Positions 1 through 13,900 of a DNA stretch of 64,000 bases are shown here, one piece after another; position 1 is the first letter of the stretch; the number at the start of each line of letters is the position of its first letter. The notes below the pieces were generated by a model. It saw only the letters and a list, made by a program, of their open reading frames with translations. It had not been told where the DNA came from and did no database searches. Position numbers and translations under genes: made by a program. The stretch lies in assembly GCA_029962745.1 (NCBI GenBank), contig CM057154.1:18432078-18496077 (forward strand), written 5' to 3'. The DNA is from Echinometra lucunter. Taxonomy: Eukaryota; Echinodermata; Echinoidea; Camarodonta; Echinometridae.

Positions 1-570
1 AGACCAGTGTTTGTGCCTACAAACCAGGATTGGATTGTGCATGGCCAAGAATATTTTTTGAATGTCAGGTTGTGAAAATTTCATAAAGCAGATTTCAATC
101 CAAGGGATCTTTGCTATCTTCATCTGTGAAATTCAACAGTACATGTAATAATGAAAAAAAAATTTGTTCCTAGTTAGCTCCCACGTGTAACAAGGCACAT
201 GGAGATTAATACATGAAATGGATAATATACATGTAATGAAACATTTCCTCTCAATACCCGGGGCCGTATTCAATTCAACGCAAGTAATAAGTATTTCACT
301 TAGCATTTTACTTGCTTTAGTAAAATGACTTAACTCGTATTCAGATTACATTTTAGTATTTTACTTTAGAAAGCCAACTTTCAGGCAGAATACTACAGAT
401 AACCATTGTGATGTCATAAAGTCCATCCCAAATAATGCTTATGTTATGTGAAAACTACATGCCAGCCAGTAAGACTTCCAAAGTAATTTGCTAAAGTCTG
501 CTATGAAGCTGGCTAATACCTGGGGTAAATTGTTTAGCCCAAAGATTCAACTGAATACTGCAATTGGCTT

Positions 571-987
571 TTAACCCATTCGTGACAGGAATTATTTAAA
601 GCCTAATTTGATCAGCTTTTATTCTTCAAATTGGCAATACCAACATTTTTATTTTATTGCTACATTTTTCTTATAAAACGTCATGTATCTGAAATGAATA
701 TAAATTGACAGAAATAATGATGAGAAGTCAAGAAGTTGCCGATTTGCAGGAGAAAACGGTGATTTTACACTTTCTATCACATTGCCAATTTAAGGATTTT
801 AATGCTTATTTTCCTTTAAAAATTTTTTCAGCATCAAACAACGAATATTGACGCAACCAAAATGGGCACAGTTTGTGTAGAATTTTTCGCTCTTTCTGCT
901 TATGTATTTGGTATGATTTTTAGGGCTTTGCATCAAAAGATATTAGGCCAAACCACAAAATGTGGACCTCTGTCACGAATGGGTTAA
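571..987. mobile_element. piggyBac-like MITE, copy 1
   Basis: TTAA target duplications bound an element with inverted ends CCCATTCGTGACAG. Total length is 417 bases including both TTAA. TTAA plus a CCC start is the hallmark of piggyBac-type elements. It has no coding capacity. Confidence 0.8.
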
Positions 988-1740
988 AGTATGTTATTCA
1001 AGCCAAAAACTAAGTAAATTACTTAAAAATTCTGATTGAATCAAATATTGACTCAAATACTGGCACTGGTGTGCAAGTAAAACGTGAAGCTAAAAGTATT
1101 ACCAAACCTTTATCACAACCTCTTCCGCATCTGTATACATTTACATTGCATTGCACAGACTTGTATTTCAGCTAGTGGAAATGTGAACAATCATATTCAA
1201 GAAAAAAAAAAAAAAATCTCTCCATTAAAGCCCCAAAAGTGCAGTCATATTTGAAGATACAAATAAGTAAACTTTCAAATATAGCTTTGACTATATAGCT
1301 AATACAAATGATAACATGTACAGTACTTCAAAATTTCAAGCAAATTGGTACATGTACAGAGCTTTTGTAAAGAGACCAGCAGTATAGGTTTACTGACAAA
1401 AACATTTCACCAATTATGCATTTTAGACACTCACAAAGACAAATATTGTCAAATTCAGCGAAATTTCTGATTTCTAGAAAGCTTTGTGGGAATAACTGCC
1501 ATCTGACTCCATGCAAAGGTATTCCAAATTATGGAGTACATAGTGCAGTACAACTAGTTTATGTTGATGCACAAATTCAGAGATCAGAAGAAAGTCCAAA
1601 AATGATACTGATCAAATTACACTGCACATGTAAGTAATATACAAAATTTTCATAAGAATACTCAATATACACACAATCATTCAAGTTAATGGTCTAAATA
1701 ATGGTCTACCCTTGGTGTGAAGTACATAGACTAAACACCA

Positions 1741-1808
1741 GAGACTCCAATTCACCCGCTCTGAGGCCATTTTTGCAAAATCTCCCGCTGTCCCGCTCTA
1801 GCTGTGTG
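1741..1808. repeat. Dispersed repeat fragment also present at 17455-17532
   Basis: AGAGACTCCAA...CTCCCGC...TCCCGC(T/C)CTAGCT is shared with 17455-17532, where the hAT-like element has inserted at its end. Confidence 0.55.
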
Positions 1809-1812
1809 GGGG

Positions 1813-2186
1813 CCGGGGGGAGGGGGGGCACTCGACCCCAAAAGTGGTAGGTATGTGCCGCGGGCGAGACAAAAAACGGGGGCTTTGGAACGGGCTTATT
1901 GTGAAGAGGAGGGTCTTCGGAACGGTTTTCGGAACTACAAACAGCTCATTGTAGCGGATCAATGTGGCCAGAACGGCGTAACGAAAAATATGCGAAGCTT
2001 TGGAACGGATTTCTTTCTTTTTTCTCGATAAGAAGAAAATGCTATGCTTTGGAATGGCTTTCTTTGTTCTTTTTCTCAATAAGATAAAAATGCTATGCTT
2101 TGGAACGGAAATTTGAGTGTTAAAATGGGGGTCTTCTCTGCGGCACATACCCACCACGCATTAATATACTGAGTGCCCCCCCCGGG
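1813..2186. mobile_element. MITE with G-rich ends and 8-9 bp target duplication
   Basis: The inverted ends pair CCGGGGGG...GGCACTC at the left with GAGTGCCCCCCCCGGG at the right. The same TGTGGGGG(C) flanks both sides (1805-1813 and 2187-2195). An inner pair, GGTAGGTATGTGCCGCGG and GCGGCACATACCCACC, extends the inverted repeat. The body holds a degenerate repeat around TATGCTTTGGAA. Confidence 0.7.
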
Positions 2187-2209
2187 TGTGGGGGCTGTGT
2201 TTCTCCTGC

Positions 2210-2395
2210 TTTCCCTCTCTCTCTCTCTCTCTCTCTCCCCTCCTTCCCCAATCTCTCTGAACCCTACTCCCCTCTCTCTCTCTCTTTCTCAACTACCCCC
2301 CCCCCCCTTCCTCATCCCTCTCCCCTCTCTTCCCTCCCCCTCTCTCTCTCTCTATCTCTCTCTGTCTCTCTCTCTGTCTCTCTTACTCTTATGGT
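2210..2395. repeat. CT-rich microsatellite tract
   Basis: Interrupted (CT)n and C runs. It lies just beyond the PLBD-like stop codon on the minus strand. Confidence 0.8.
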
Positions 2396-2412
2396 CTTTC
2401 TCCATTCCCATG

Positions 2413-5400
2413 TTAATCATACCAAACCACGGTAATGGGTTTGAAATCAAACAGGTCTGGATGTCCGAGATGCAGTGTTTGATTGAAGTCCGACTTGCTC
2501 CACTGGAAGGGAGGTTGCTGATCGGTTGTGGGTCCACACACAGCTACCATAGACAGACTCTTTACCATAGAACTTGTGGTCACCTGAAGATTAAGAATAA
2601 TTTCAAAAACCCAGCTTAGTACATGTATTTTAAGACCCAATTATCAGTGTTATTGACATTGATATTATAATCACCCTCCGTCTTTTTCTCATCACTACTG
2701 TTGTCATTACGATAATAAACAATAAGACTAATATAAAAATTTACTGCTACTGCTTAAGCTACAGCTTCTACTATGGCTACTGCAACTGCTACTGCTACTG
2801 CTACTACTACTACTGCAACTACTACTGCTGCTACTGCTACTACTGCTGCTCCTACTACTGCTACTACTACTACTGCTACTACTATTCCTACATCATCCAT
2901 AGCCTAAATTTGGTTGTTTAACCTGAACATTGGTGTTTAGTCCAACACACCTATTTCTGTGTGCAGTGCATGGTGCTTTTCAGCAAGATCATGTTGATTT
3001 CTTATCACTGTTGTGATTTTGACACCTCAAAGTATACACCAATATTTACTACTACATTTACTACAACATTTCCCTGATTGTTTTGAAACTTTGGTTTTTC
3101 TAGGCTCTTACTATTTGACGGTGTTGACATTTTTGCGCATTTCACATAGCATGACACTTGCAGGAAAACAAAACAACAGGAAATATTTTGCTTACTATGC
3201 ACATGAATACAGTTATCTTAACTGTCCGCAAAAATTAAAAAATCGTGATTGTATTCAATTTGGCTGAGAGCGAAAATTTAATCGTGTGAAAATTTCCATT
3301 TTTACAGTATGCCTTTGAAAGAAAACAAGGAGTAATTATATTTACAGTGGGGTTTCTTTCAAGTCTGTAATCACAAGACCAGAACTCAAATTTATCTTTA
3401 AATGCATTTAGCACTCTAACTCTGATCAACTATCCTCATCAACTCAACTACAACACCTGGGGGGTGTAACATAAAGAGATACAATCAATCTTACAATCAA
3501 TTGTATCTCTTAAGTACATGGTTTGCCATAGACTTACGATTGATATCAATCGTAAGATTGATTGTATTTTTTATGTTACACCCCCAGGTAAGTGTTTCAC
3601 AAAGCTGCACATAATGTTACACATGACTTTTAATAAGAACTTAACTATGAACTGCCGAATGGACTACCCAAAGTTTTTCCCCTTGTTTTAACAAAGTGTT
3701 AAAATTGCCCATAATATAATTTAAATTGTTAGAAAAGACTATGATTCACATCAAAAACCTTTTGTTAATAATAATAATGTTGATTTTAATATTCAAGCTT
3801 TAGCTCGTGTGATTAAATATGATTGAGAAATCATTAGGCTTTCCACATTCAAGTCATTCTTAAAGTCATGCCTAACTTTGTGCACATCTTTGTGAAACAC
3901 CCCCCTGTATATCACTGTTGTTACCTTCATATCTGTTGCACCATGAAGCCGATGTCCCAAGGATGAGAATGGATAGCGGCCCTTAGCTGGCATCAGATCG
4001 GACCTAGCAGCGATGGCGTTCTCCGCGCTGTACGGCGGGTCACAGTCGCAGGCTGATAGAGGGTCATGCTCATAGTTGTTATACCTGCCACAAGGGGTTG
4101 AAGAATGAGAAACTAGTATATTCTGTAAATACAGAAATATTGGCGGTGCATTAATTTTCACAGATTTTGCGCTATTTTCAGCAAGCGTGAATTCTAGAAC
4201 TCGCGAAAATATTAGCACAATTTCTTAAAGTACACTTGCTTTGAAGTGACGCCAAACTGCATTTCAGCTGAAGAAATGCGTGTTTGGATCAAATTCAGTT
4301 TAGAGTATGTTTGTGTACCTTTGTCTGCCATATGCATTTGATTGACAGCGTTTGTGTGAGATAATAAATGGAGCCGCGCTGATTATTCATGTTCAAATGT
4401 GACCATTTTGAGCTTTAACTAGGGCTGGAAAAATGATTATCATGCATTGAATAATCAAATCAAATCTTGCACTTTTGCGAGTTAAGTAATTGTGCAGCGT
4501 GAATTTAAGAACCCGCGAATGTTTTTGGGTCGCTCAGCGCGAAAATAAGTGTTTACAGTAAAGGAATCTTGCAGTAATTTAACCCATTCGTGACAGAGGT
4601 CCACATTTTGTGGTTTGACCTAATAACTTTTGATGCAGAGCCCAAATTTCATACCAAATACATGAGCAGAAAGAGCAAAAAAATCTACACAAACTGTGCC
4701 CATTTTGGTTGCGTCAATATTCGTTGTTTGATGCTGAAAATCTTTTAAAGGAAAATAAGCATTAAAATCCTTAAATTGGCAATGTGATAGAAAGTTTAAA
4801 ATCACCGTTTTCCCCTGCAAATTGGCAACTTTTTGACTTCTCATCATAATTTCTGTCAATTTATATTCATTTCAGATACATGACGTTTTATGAGAAAAAT
4901 GTAGCAATAAAATAAGAATGTTGGTGTTGCCAATTTGAAGAATAAAAGCTGATCAAATTAGGCTTTAAATAATTCCTGTCACGAATGGGTTAACAAGTTA
5001 CATCTAACATTTTGGGAAGCAGATGAGGTAAACATACATACACACTAATGAAAAAGCATACCATCCCTTCACTTGTGCAATAGCATAAGTGAACTGTTAT
5101 CACGCTATAAACTAGATAGGAAGATTCATGCATTGCTGTAAAGCTACCAACTTTTTTACTTGAAGAGACAGCTGTTTTATTGGTAAAAAAACTTTGTGAA
5201 CCAAAAAGAGAGAGAGAGAGAGATGACAAGAACATGAGAAGAAAAAAAAAGGTGGGTGAAAAGGAGGGAAGTCAGAGGAGAATAGAATATAAAGAAGAGA
5301 GCAGAAAAGAAGAAAAGAAAACAGAGTAAACAAGCAGAGTTGAAATTAAAGATAGATGAGAAATTAAGAGAAAAAAAAAAGTGGAGATAAAACAGAAAAC

Positions 5401-7443
5401 ATAAAATGTGAATGGAGGGTACAGAGATGAGAAAAGAAGAGAGAAATAGAGAGAACAGAAGAAGAGAGAAGAGAAAGGGAGATGACAGACAAGAAGAGAG
5501 GACAACAAGGAAAGGAGATAAAGAAAGAGATGAGAAAAGAAAAAGAGGCAAGTACAGAATAGACAAAAAAAAAAAGGGAAGAGAAGCGATGAGGAAAATG
5601 AAAAGAGAAAAATGATAGAGAAGAAAATGTAGAAGTGAGAAGAGGAGAGGAGAGAAGAGAAGAGATAAGAAGACAAGTGAGAAGAAGTAAGATGAAAAAC
5701 CTTCCAGGGGGGCATTTCACAAAGAGTTAGAGTCCTGCCAAAGTGCCAATGAGCATCCAATATTTAATGCGCAATCTCACTGATAAGCTTTCCAATAGCG
5801 CCAGTCCCTTGAGCAAGATCTGACCAATGCGGTGATGCGTAATATACAGCATGCAACTAGGGATTTCAATGCAACTTTAAGTCTAACTTAACTCTTTGTG
5901 AACCCCCCCCCCCCAGGAGTGACCACCTACCTCATAAGTTTAATCATGGAGTTCAGATCAGTCACATCTGTTTGGTTCCTTCGGAAGATGTTGGCTCTTG
6001 CTGTCTTGTTGTAGGAGAACCAATCACCATACTTCCGCTTCTCAGCAGGCCAGCCGCTCTTGTCGTAGATATCTACAAAGAACCTGAATAAACCAAGATA
6101 AATGTGAAGCCTCATGCACATGTGATACGATCAGCCGCCAACAGAACAAAAAAAAACAACAACAACAAAACAGTAGCAAAGTAACAAGACATAAGCCTAT
6201 TCTCCACACATTTGAATACATGGAAATATAAATAGAGTCTCTGTTAAAAAATGGGAAAAATAATATATATTTTTTTGCTGTTGTTTTTATCTTTTTAACT
6301 GAAACTAGTATCTTTAATTCATTTGTTATGTATTACAATTCATAATCATTTGCTGTAATATGTTCAGTATTTCTTGATGTTTCCCTTGTGGTATTGTCAG
6401 GAACTTTTGACTCCTTAACATTACAATAAGCACTGATAATATATCCTACACGTATCTACACTGGTACAGTGTATATTCAATGCAATTCAATAATATCGCC
6501 AGCTTACATTCATTCCAAAGGGTGTTTCAAAGTGGTTTTACAGTAATCTTGAAGTATGCAACATCATTCTATGACCACACTATATATCACTTAATATATG
6601 AATTGAGGTGGATACTTACGGCACATTGTAGCTTGGCCAATAGGAGTGTTCTTTCAAGAAATATGTCATGTCTTCTGCATGTATTGTACCGCTTCAAACA
6701 AAACAAAGCAAAAGAAGGGCACAAAATCTCTGTTAGAACATGCGATAGAACGTGAGTGAAACTCCAGAGTAAAGAAGCCCATGCATCATACACTGTAATT
6801 TAAAAAAAAAAATGAAACAAGTAGACAATACAAGAAGATAATACAACATGAGAATGGACACATTTCAAGAACATGAGCAATCCTCTTATACCTACCTGTT
6901 GAATACCGATCAACATTTATTTTTCTTCCAGCCCCCCTCCCCCATGTAGTTCTTCTTGTTGAAACGGGGAACTGATTCCTGATTCCAGAGAAAATGATCA
7001 ATTAATAACTATCGAATGACAATAAATGTAATAATACATATTCAATACGGCAGCAAGACTCCACCAAAAGTAATTTCATAAAAAAAGACAGAAAAAATAC
7101 AAATAAACAAACAAACAAACAAAAAGAAAAGAAAGGAAGAAAGAAAGAGAACCTCCGGCTGAATCTAAGTCCCTGATAAAACATTTCCTAAGTCTGAAAA
7201 GAATGTATCATTTGACAGAAAAAATACAAATAAACAAACAAACAAACAAAAAGAAAAGAAAGGAAGAAAGAAAGAGAACCTCCGGCTGAATCTAAGTCCC
7301 TGATAAAACATTTCCTAAGTCTGAAAAGAATGTATCATTTGGCGAGTGTTAGAAATACTTTTCCATATAATTGATGCAGAAGTGGTGCTACGGCCGGGGG
7401 GGGGGGGGCAATTGTGCCCTCCCCCCATGATTTTTCAAGTGAT

Positions 7444-7484
<41 letters not shown>

Positions 7485-7927
7485 GGAAAAAAAAGAAGAG
7501 AAAAAAGAAGAAATAGAGGATAAATACAATTCACCTATGGGTCATCTTACCCCCCCCCTATCAAAATACCCTGGGGTCGCCCCTGAGTTGATGCCTTTTT
7601 TTGTTATCTGAGAAGATGTTCGCTTAACAAGCCTCCCAGGTCAAGCATGATTAATTCTATAATTATTAGCAAAATGCTATCAAAATCCCCACCATTACAT
7701 GTGTGAACTATCCTTCAACAGCTCTCTATATCATTGTGATAACTTACGGGATTTGTTCCAGTATGACAAGAAGTCCATCAGATGGGGTCTGTCCTGAAGT
7801 AAACTTGTTGTAATCAACGATCATCCATTGGTTGTTGTACCTTCACAAATTAAACAAATGACAAAAACAGGTAATTCATATGTTCAAAGCATATGTGATT
7901 CCGACTGGAGCTGTTTTGCGAAGAGAA

Positions 7928-7987
<60 letters not shown>

Positions 7988-10900
7988 TTCCATGTAAATT
8001 CTTGAGTTTCATAAAGCATGCGGCACAAACGTCCGTACCATGAGAGGCCTGTTTTCCCACTCGATGACATTGATTACATTGATCACTATGTGCAATCAAT
8101 CGTAAAATCACTTGTATGATCAATCGCTAAGCTTTGTGTTACGGGGCCCTGGTCTTGCAAATACCCTGCAATAGAAACAGTCCCCAAGATGCTGGGAAAT
8201 GTTGATTAACTGCACATAAATACGGGTTTCTGATGTGAGGTTTGGGGATCATCAGAAATTCACTCTCCCTTTCTCCAAAAGGGACACACTTTACACAGAA
8301 ATGAGTACATGGGGCCACATACAAAATGCGACCTGAATGTTATGCCCAAACACTTCAGGAAATTTTTTTTTTATATCAAATATGATGAGGGTATTTGAAG
8401 AGCAATCCTTTAATAGCATGGAATCTTTCAGCCATAATAGTCTTTCTAACTGACATGCAAAAAATGACAAAGTTCATAAATTATTTTCAGCCAATCTGAG
8501 AGCTTTTCTATGTCATTCACCTAGCATCCCTGACTGATATCAGCAAGGAGAATAGGAACAACTTACGTGCCGCTGTTGTACTCTGCGAAGATGTCTGCCC
8601 AATGTGAAGCGTTCTTAGCCAATCGGTTAGCGATGATGTTCCGGGCCCATTCAAGGATCTGACCAGTAGGTTGCACATATTTCCATAGGTCATTGTTGGA
8701 ATTGCCAATGGTTGTCTCTATGGTAACCTACAAAACAATGAGGTATTAAAGAGCTTGGTAAAAATTGCATCTTCAACATAACATCCTTTTTAAGACAAGG
8801 AACCCATATCTGACTTGCGTGTCTTACACAAGTATTTAATATAATCCTTTATTTCAAACATTTTAACCAATTACATATGAAGTCTTAAGGTAAAGTTTTG
8901 CGAATAGATTTTATATATAATACTGGTATATGCAGCTGTGGGGTGTTTCATAAAGCTGTTCCTAAAGTTATAATTAATTTACAAACGACTGGAACATGCC
9001 CAGCCGAATAGGATTCTCAATCATAATAAATCGCATCAGCTAAAGGTAAAATATGCACACATAGATTAACATTACTATTGTTTGCAAACATTTTTTTTAA
9101 TTTTAAAAACATCAGGAAATACTTTGAGCATCCCATTCAGTAGTTTGTAAAGTCATGCGTAACTTTACAAACAGCTTTATGAAACACTCACCCAGTATAC
9201 ATATTATTTGATGGACGATTGGTCAACTTTAAAAATAAATATGACAGTACGGTACTAGAAAAGTCATCCAGATATAACACAAACATGTCACTCAAGACCA
9301 TGGCTACTTTTGTACAACCCAACAAACAATATTCTCCTGACAGAGACAAACAATCAGAGCTGCAGGGAGATATCCTTTGTACAGTTCCATATATATATAC
9401 TATTTTGTGAGTAGTGAACTCACCAGGCCTGAGTTGGTAATGTAGAAATCATCTCCTGAGAGCAGCATACCGGGAGCTGATGTAAAGGCTGCAGTCTGGC
9501 CAGGAACAACTTCATCTGAAAAAAAATTTTAAAAAATAAAATAAAATTATCAAATACTGTACTTGTCTGCCAAGAATCACAGTCGTGGAGGCCGTTATTT
9601 GCTTTATGTGATGGGAATCAAATCCTTGCTACAAAACTTATGCGCACTTCATCACCTATAAGGTTTATACAAACATCTCAGCAGTGCATTTCGTTTTTCA
9701 GCCACCTGTCATCACTTTTTCAATGGAACTTTTTGGCAAGCTCATGACGATAAGAAAAATGTATGCCCACTTGATGTCCACTGACCAATCAGAATGCTTG
9801 GATTCTAGAACCTGTTTTATATCGTTTAACACACACATGGATGTAGTAATTCTTTGGGCACCTTGTTTTGTGCATCTTCTTCCTCCTTCCCACCCCAATG
9901 CATTCATTTACACACATAAAGGTTTCAATTTTCTTAACCCGCTGGCTACTATTCTCCCCGTATAAAGCCTACTATGATGAGAGAATTCAGTAGTCGATGG
10001 GTTAAACACTTTTTGAGGCAGTTTACAGCAGAATGACAATGGGTGATTTCAAGTACGGTGTGTGGTGTTGGTGTTGAGAGCATGGAAAAGCTGCTGAACC
10101 GAGCTCCAACACTGACGGTCAGTTTAGATGGACTATACTGATCTCCTTATCGACAGCTCCACACTGAGTGGCGTCATACTCTACGGTGAAAAATGTTGAG
10201 ATGAAATCATTTTTGTTCAGAAATTCTAATAAACTTACATCATATTGGATTCGAATGGCATAATCATTCCAAGAATCCAAGAGGAAAAATATTGCTCTTC
10301 CATAGGAAATATATGGTTTTAATTATTGTTCAAAGTTATCTCGACAGTAAAATGGGTTTAACCACCAACATGTGACGATTGGTCGTAGTATCAGCTTGTT
10401 CTGCTCTCCCGCGAGGGACAAGCAGCAATAACATGTAATGATTACAACACCAACACCAACAATGTACTTGAAATAATGAATTTCCAAATCCCTAGGGGCT
10501 GGTGTTGGTGAAAGGGGAAATCACATGCAAATCGTCAACACGAACCATGATACTCAGTTCAGCAGACGACATTCAACACCAGCAGGCAACACTGACTATC
10601 AGAAATGCGTCTTTTTTGCAAGGTCAATCCCAATACCAGCATGATTTCAAGTTTGGTGTTGGGGCTGGTGTTGGTGTTCTCACAACACAAACACCAACCT
10701 CCAACACCAAACTTGAAATCACCCAATGTGAGAGAGAGGCTTTAAAACATAGACATATAATAAATTAACTAGACAAAAAGCAGCACGCACAGATATTATG
10801 CGAATGGCATTAGGCCCGCCTCTTTCGGATCATTTGAAGGGGCCAATAAGCACCCGTTATCGCCATGATATTGATGACACTGCTGTATTCTTCATATCTA

Positions 10901-13900
10901 CTGCGCGTATCATTTTCAATTGTGACACTTTGATTTAATGCGCATTTGTTGCGCATTTGTTGCGCATTTATTGTGCATTCACTGCGGATGCGGTAAGCTG
11001 ATGCGAGTAATTTCATAACGCGTACAAACAAATGCTACTAGTTGGAAGCATCTTACAAAATGAATTATTCATTTTTGATCATGAATATTGATGAGTGCTG
11101 AAGTCGGCCTTCTAATGGATCTGGACAAAATGGCGGAGCTTTAGGGGCCTGCTTTAACCCATTCATGACAGAGGTCCACATTTTGTGGTTTGGCCTAATA
11201 TCTTTTGATGCAAAGCACTAACTAGATGAATCTTCGACCACGCGTGGTCGAACTTTATGCCTCCGCCATTACCAGATCAGAAATAAATGGCACTTCATGT
11301 TGATTTATTTTCATTTATACAATGACATCTTTGACCTTGACCTTTGACCTTGTGACCCCCAAATCTAATGAGAGTATTGCCCTTTCCATATGCATACATG
11401 AGCCAAGTTTGTTCAACCGTCAAATGGTTACTGAGTTAAATCACAAGAACGAACCATTTCTATGTACATAATGACCTCTATGACCTTTGACCTTTGACCT
11501 TGAGACCCCAAAATCTAATCAGATCATTGTCCCTTCCATATGCATACCTGTGCCACGTTTGAGGTTGATCGGTCAAATGGTTGTTGAGTTATGCTGAAAA
11601 CGAACCATTTCTATGTACATAATGACCACTATGACCTTGGAGCTTTGACCTTGTGACCCCAAAATCTAATCAGATCATTGTCCCTTCCATGTGCATACAT
11701 GAGCCATGTTTGAAGCCAATCTGTCAAATGGTTCTTAAGTTATCGCGAGAACGAGCCATTTTTAAGTGTATTATTACCTCTATGACCTTGACCTTTGACC
11801 TTGAGACTCCAAAATCTAATGAGATAATTGTCCCTCCCATATGCACACCTGTGCCAAGTTTGAGGTTGATCGGTCAAATGGTTGTTGAGTTATGCTGAAA
11901 ACGAACCATTTCTATGTACATAATGACCTCTATGACCTTTGACCTTTGACCTTGTGACCCCAAAATCTAATCAGATCATTGTCCCTTCCATGTGCATACA
12001 TGAGCCAAGTTTGAAGCCAATTTATCAAATGGTTCTTAAGTTATCGCGAGAACGAGCCATTTTTATGTGTATTATCAGCTCTATGACCTTGACCTTTGAC
12101 CTTGAGACTCCAAAATCTAATCAGATCATTGTCCCTCCCATATGCATACACGAGTTAAGTTTGAAGTTGATCCGTCAAACGGTTCTTAAGTTATCGCGAG
12201 AACGAAAACGGGACGGACGGACGGACGACCAGAAAACATAATGCCTCCGGCAACCACCTACGGTGGGCGGAGGCATAAAAATCATACCAAATACATGAGC
12301 AGAAAGAGCAAAAAATTCTACACAAACTGTGCCCATTTTTGTTGCATTAATATTTGTTGCTTGATGCTGAAATTTTTTGAAAGGAAAATAAGCATTAAAA
12401 TCCTTAAATTGGCAATGTGATGAAAATGTTAAAATTACTGTTTTTCCCTACAAATTGGCAACTTTATTACTTCTCATCATACATTCTGTCAATTTATATT
12501 TATTTCAGATACATTATGTTTTATACGAAAAATGTAGCAATAAAAGAAAAATGTTGGTTTTGCCAATTTAAAGAATAAAAGCTGATCAAATTAGGCTTTA
12601 AATAATTCCTGTCACGAATGGGTTAAAGTTACCAGATGTTTCTGTGAGATGAAAAGCAAAGTTATATTTCTTGATGATCCTCAGCATGCCCTGGTATCCA
12701 TTCCATGTGTCATGTGATGCAAGAAGGTCCTTGTTGCCAGGCAACAGCTTGATGAGCGCTGAACAATGGCCGTCTCCCAGCAATCTTTCCTTCTTCGACT
12801 TACCGAGGGCACTCTCTAAATCCTCCATGTCACCACCAATTTGAAAGAGACTGAATAAGAGATAAGATAATCAGAAGTTCAAGTACTGGAAATGCAGAAA
12901 TATTTGCAGTAAATTAATTTTCATGGAATTCACGCTATTTTCAGCAAATACAACTAGCGAAAATATTAGCATAATTTCATATGCATTGAAATATCAAATC
13001 AAATCTTGCACTTTCGTGAGTAAGTTATTGCGCAGCACAAACTTAAGAACCCGCGAATATGTTCTTAGTTGGCTCAGCAAAAGTTCAAATTATGCGAAAA
13101 ATTTAATCATGCGAAAAGAATAGTGACAGTATCATATTCCTCCTGAAATGGGCAGTAATCATTTCCATTTTCTATTCTGACATAGGTTGAAAAAATAAAC
13201 AATGGGATTGAAAACTGCAAAATCTAACAACAAAAAAAAAACAATCTACAAGAGAAAATAGTGATTGTGTATTTCACACAGTGTTGCCAATATAGAGAGT
13301 TTAATGATTAGGTACAAATAAATCACTCTTATGAAAATAGACTCAACATTTTCTGTGAATTTTTCTCTTTCTGCTCATGTATAATGAATAATTCTTAGTA
13401 TTATCACTATGAACATGGCGGACAAAGAAAGCGGACAAAATAAACAACCTCTCATTCTACCCTTCACAATGGTTCTGGTAGTCAAAAGAACATCCCTTCA
13501 CAGCTATTATGTTTAATTATGTAGTTCCAGGTGAATATGCATGTGACACCTGTTCCACATATTTTAGACAATAGCAGTGAAGGGATGTTCTTTTGACTAC
13601 CAGAACCATTGTGAAGGGTAGAATGAGGGGTTGTTTATTTTGTCCGCTTTCTTTTCTCTGCGATGTTCATAGTGTATGGATCACAGGATGCTGGAGAAGT
13701 GTCACTGAAAACAGATACTGCAGTGCTACGGGTTAAAAAGGGGATCAAACTGAATAGTATGGGTGAAGGCAAAAAGTACTTTGTGAGCTTTCCCATTTAT
13801 CAGCAATATCAGAAGAAAAGGGTTGTTTGGAACATGATATCTGTATTCTTATGGGAGGGGGGGGGGGGGGTGAGGAGGCATGTAACAAGTCTTTAACCCA

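Larger units (their letters stand above)
1..2412. other. Intergenic and 3' flank of the phospholipase B-like gene
   Basis: No gene is seen. It holds a piggyBac-like MITE (571-987) inside an older degenerate inverted repeat (about 260-1060, ends sharing AAGTAATTTACTTAG-like sequence), a second MITE (1813-2186) and a CT-rich tract at 2210-2395 that would be GA-rich 3' sequence of the PLBD transcript. From 1060 to 1740 I see nothing recognisable. Confidence 0.6.

Noticed and set aside
2173..2619. 148-codon plus-strand frame
   Set aside because: It is the antisense of the last PLBD-like exon joined to a CT microsatellite, and is Ser/Leu/Pro low complexity.
5272..5760. 162-codon Ser/Leu/Phe-rich minus-strand frame and its overlapping frames
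   Set aside because: Entirely explained by the polypurine tract; open frames in several phases at once.
11400..12200. CRISPR array
   Set aside because: Units are about 150 bases with no unique spacers, and the genome is eukaryotic. The same holds for 56570-57028 and 37501-37770.
11653..12241. Two frames with a repeated TLTFDLETPKSNQIIVP-like motif
   Set aside because: They arise from the 150-base tandem units and have no independent support.
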